From contig JAHAZA010000055.1 in NCBI GenBank assembly GCA_018385415.1, forward strand, positions 1-8,623: a stretch of 8,623 bases of DNA, given 5' to 3'. Both the position numbers and the translations under genes were made by a program. Of this stretch, positions 7,015 to 8,623 are shown one piece after another. Source of the stretch: Treponema sp. GTDB taxonomy: Bacteria; Spirochaetota; Spirochaetia; Treponematales; Treponemataceae. The notes beneath the pieces are model-generated. The model was not told where the DNA came from and made no database searches. It saw only the letters and a list, made by a program, of their open reading frames with translations. The stretch's first letter is position 1; each line of letters starts with the position of its first letter.

Positions 7015-7164
7015 TTACTCCAATGGATTTAATTTATATATATTTTGAGTATCCCACATAATCTGAAGTTTTTCAACATTGGCGTGAATATGGGATGGCT
7101 CATGTTCTTTTGGTTTAAAGAACATCTTAATAATAATTCCATAAAATCTTGAAATCTCTGGCAT
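7015..7164 (-). CDS. Internally shortened DUF4160 domain protein
   Basis: The 49-residue product starts MPEISRFYGIIIKMFF and continues through HEPSHIHA (residues 21-28), the standard DUF4160 opening. It ends MWDTQNIYKLNPLE, which matches the family's usual C terminus. Full members are about 80-90 residues, and here the middle is missing: the usual strand and helix between HxHA and the terminal MW(D/E)TQ segment are absent, roughly 35 residues, with the reading frame kept. This looks like an in-frame internal deletion, not a C-terminal truncation. The start ATG is supported by AAGGAG eight bases upstream. The next gene, DUF2442, follows after three bases. Without its core the protein may not fold; it may persist as a translated lead-in for DUF2442. 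The family assignment is from recognition, and the deletion size is an estimate. Confidence 0.75.
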   Translation of the reverse strand: MPEISRFYGIIIKMFFKPKEHEPSHIHANVEKLQIMWDTQNIYKLNPLE

Positions 7165-7201
7165 ATGAATATCTCCTTATAGATATACATATGTTTTTTT
7201 T
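7162..7201. promoter_or_regulatory. Start-codon hairpin of the DUF4160 gene, with a plus-strand T-run
   Basis: CATATGAATATCT (7162-7174) and AGATATACATATG (7181-7193) pair at 12 of 13 positions around a 6-base loop. On the minus-strand mRNA the ATG of the DUF4160 gene lies in the 3' arm and the AAGGAG ribosome-binding site spans loop and stem, so folding should mask the start. Read on the plus strand, the same hairpin is followed at once by eight Ts (7194-7201), which resembles an AT-rich intrinsic terminator for transcription coming from the deaminase gene. It may also be a DNA palindrome bound by a repressor. No well-spaced promoter stands out in the AT-rich stretch 7202-7260. Confidence 0.6.
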
Positions 7202-7260
7202 GATGAAATTTATCTTATTTTGTGAAGTTTTTTATATTTATACCTAAGTTGAAACAAAAA

Positions 7261-8385
7261 TCAATTATTTATAGAAATAAGTTCATTATATACTCTGGCT
7301 GTAAACTCTACTGCATCCTTTACATCATATTTCTTTGACTCGTTGTAAGAATTATCAGCAAGCTGTTTGGCAAGAGTTTTGTCTGAATAAACTTTTAAGA
7401 TTTCATCAACCATTTCAGATGGATCATCGAGATTAAAAATCAGACCATTAAAATTATTCTGAATCAAAGAATTGTGCCCTCTGTTTGTAGAACAGATACA
7501 TACTTTTCCACAGGCCATAGCTTCGATAATATTTACAGGAAGCCCTTCTCTGATACTTGCACTAAAGCAGATATTACTGATTTTAGTAAACAGCTCAACA
7601 TCTTTTCGATATCCAAGGAATTGGCAAACATCCTGCAAACCCATTTCATTAACAAGATTATGTGCATCAGGCAAAGTTTCTTTTCCAAGGAATAAAATTT
7701 TAAGATGAGGAATTTTCTCCATTAAAACAGGAACCTGTCTGATAAGGAATGACTGATTTTTATTTTTATTTGTTTCAGCCACAACTGTAATGATGAAATC
7801 ATCATCAGAATATCCAAGCTCTTTACGAATTGAACTATTATCCTTTTTTGTTACCTTTGAAAATCTTGAAAGATTTACACCTACTCCATTCATAAAAAGA
7901 ACTTTACATCTTTTAGAAAACTTTTCAATCGAACGTTCGTAATCTTCTTTATTAATTGTAATAAGAACATCAGTTAACTTTAAAAGATATTTTTCTACTG
8001 GATAATACAAAAGCCAGTTAAGAAGCGGTGCCCCTTTGTAAAAATGAAAACCGTGTGCAGTATAAATAATTTTAACTTTCTTCTGTCTGTATAATTTCTT
8101 TGCTGCAAGTCGAGCAATAACCCCACCCATAGGAGTATGACAGTGAATGATATCATACTGCTCTTTTTCAAGAATTATTTTCAACTGCTTGATGCACGAA
8201 AAAATACCGCGAGAAAAAGGACTTCGAGGAATAGGAACAACATAATGCTTATTACAGTCTATAATATTCTCATCACCAGGAGCACAATAATCCACCTGCC
8301 ATCCATTGTCTGTACACCAGTGCATAAATGGTCGGTTGAATTTTGAAAAGTTGGCAGTATTTGATACGTATAAGATTTTTGGCAT
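7261..8385 (-). CDS. GT4 family glycosyltransferase (surface polysaccharide synthesis)
   Basis: This 374-residue protein has the two-Rossmann GT-B layout of retaining GT4 glycosyltransferases. The N-terminal acceptor domain shows DIIHCHTPMGG (78-88) and YTAHGFHFYKGAP (108-120), a signature common in capsule and exopolysaccharide enzymes. The C-terminal donor domain has NGVGVNLSRF (166-175) and the EX7E motif (Glu 280 and Glu 288 in REGLPVNIIEAMACG), which binds the sugar nucleotide. No membrane anchor is evident, so it probably acts at the cytoplasmic face of the membrane. It follows the UDP-GlcNAc 2-epimerase gene by nine bases, with AGGA inside the end of that gene as ribosome-binding site, so the two are co-transcribed. 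The donor and acceptor sugars cannot be read from the sequence. No terminator is seen after its TGA. Confidence 0.93.
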   Translation of the reverse strand: MPKILYVSNTANFSKFNRPFMHWCTDNGWQVDYCAPGDENIIDCNKHYVVPIPRSPFSRGIFSCIKQLKIILEKEQYDIIHCHTPMGGVIARLAAKKLYRQKKVKIIYTAHGFHFYKGAPLLNWLLYYPVEKYLLKLTDVLITINKEDYERSIEKFSKRCKVLFMNGVGVNLSRFSKVTKKDNSSIRKELGYSDDDFIITVVAETNKNKNQSFLIRQVPVLMEKIPHLKILFLGKETLPDAHNLVNEMGLQDVCQFLGYRKDVELFTKISNICFSASIREGLPVNIIEAMACGKVCICSTNRGHNSLIQNNFNGLIFNLDDPSEMVDEILKVYSDKTLAKQLADNSYNESKKYDVKDAVEFTARVYNELISINN

Positions 8386-8394
8386 TGATGAATC

Positions 8395-8623
8395 CTAAGC
8401 TGGGTTATATGGAGTATATTCTTTACCTTCAAGAATATCTGCAATTCTTTTGCATGCAACACCATCACCATATGGATTACAAGCATGACTCATCTTGTTA
8501 TATTCTTCCTGGTTATCAAGAAGTTTTGTAAACCATTCATAAATAACTTCTTCATTTGTTCCAACAAGTCTTAAAGTTCCTGCAGCGACACCTTCAGGAC
8601 GTTCTGTAGTATCGCGCATAACA
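8395..8623 (-). CDS. wecB: UDP-N-acetylglucosamine 2-epimerase, C-terminal part (5' end beyond the window)
   Basis: The reading frame is open to the window edge and encodes about 75 residues. RDTTERPEGVAAGT and the later NPYGDG segment are the characteristic C-terminal motifs of non-hydrolysing UDP-GlcNAc 2-epimerases, which interconvert UDP-GlcNAc and UDP-ManNAc. Family members are about 370-380 residues, so roughly 300 N-terminal residues, with most of the active site, lie outside. The ATG at 8619 is internal, because the family continues upstream of MRDTTERPE. The gene ends in TAG nine bases before the glycosyltransferase. Its presence indicates a surface polysaccharide containing ManNAc or a derivative. 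Confidence 0.92.
   Translation of the reverse strand, partial: VMRDTTERPEGVAAGTLRLVGTNEEVIYEWFTKLLDNQEEYNKMSHACNPYGDGVACKRIADILEGKEYTPYNPA

Noticed and set aside
6760..7164. Calling DUF4160-DUF2442 a proven toxin-antitoxin system
   Set aside because: The pairing is common, but I know of no established toxin activity for it, and one partner here lacks its core.
7472..7708. Plus-strand open frames at 7472-7708, 7474-7695, 8137-8346 and 8343-8531, and a second minus-strand frame at 8259-8486
   Set aside because: They overlap the strongly supported glycosyltransferase and epimerase genes on the opposite strand or in another frame and show no domain character.
1..8623. CRISPR array, tRNA, rRNA, insertion sequence or phage attachment site
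   Set aside because: No regularly spaced repeat array, no cloverleaf-like sequence, no transposase or integrase coding; the only direct repeat has two copies.

Overview
The window looks like a low-GC, AT-rich chromosomal segment, most likely from a saccharolytic spirochaete of the genus Treponema. That guess rests on overall protein character, an SH3-type lipoprotein with a short lipobox, and the mix of an M3 oligopeptidase, an adenosine deaminase and a polysaccharide locus; it is a judgement, not a database result. No rRNA, tRNA, CRISPR array, transposase or phage gene is visible.

Layout: (1) 1-87, the last 28 codons of an unidentified plus-strand gene. (2) 88-246, a convergent gap holding one copy of a 42-base direct repeat and a perfect hairpin; the second repeat copy runs over the stop codon of the next gene. 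(3) 247-2253 (-), an ABC-F translation-factor ATPase. (4) 2268-2300, a strong intrinsic terminator only 14 bases before the ABC-F start. (5) 2314-3633 (-), a lipoprotein with an SH3-like domain. (6) 3634-3759, a divergent promoter region. (7) 3760-5559 (+), an M3 oligoendopeptidase F with a near-consensus promoter so close to its ATG that the mRNA should be leaderless. (8) 5560-5719, a structured gap with a two-tier inverted repeat and a 23-codon small ORF. (9) 5720-6763 (+), adenosine deaminase. (10) 6760-7164 (-), a two-gene unit: DUF2442 preceded by an internally shortened DUF4160, sharing its stop codon bases with the deaminase. (11) 7261-8385 (-), a GT4 glycosyltransferase. (12) 8395-8623 (-), the C-terminal end of a UDP-GlcNAc 2-epimerase, which runs off the window.

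The metabolic genes are housekeeping: PepF trims intracellular peptides and the deaminase salvages adenosine. The right edge is the end of a cell-surface polysaccharide operon in which the epimerase supplies UDP-ManNAc and the GT4 enzyme adds a sugar. The least explained part is the DUF4160/DUF2442 pair at 6760-7193. It has an in-frame internal loss, a TTG start coupled to the upstream stop, a 12-of-13-bp hairpin burying the first start codon, and a probable antisense overlap with the deaminase transcript. I see no clear evidence of a wholly new multi-gene system.
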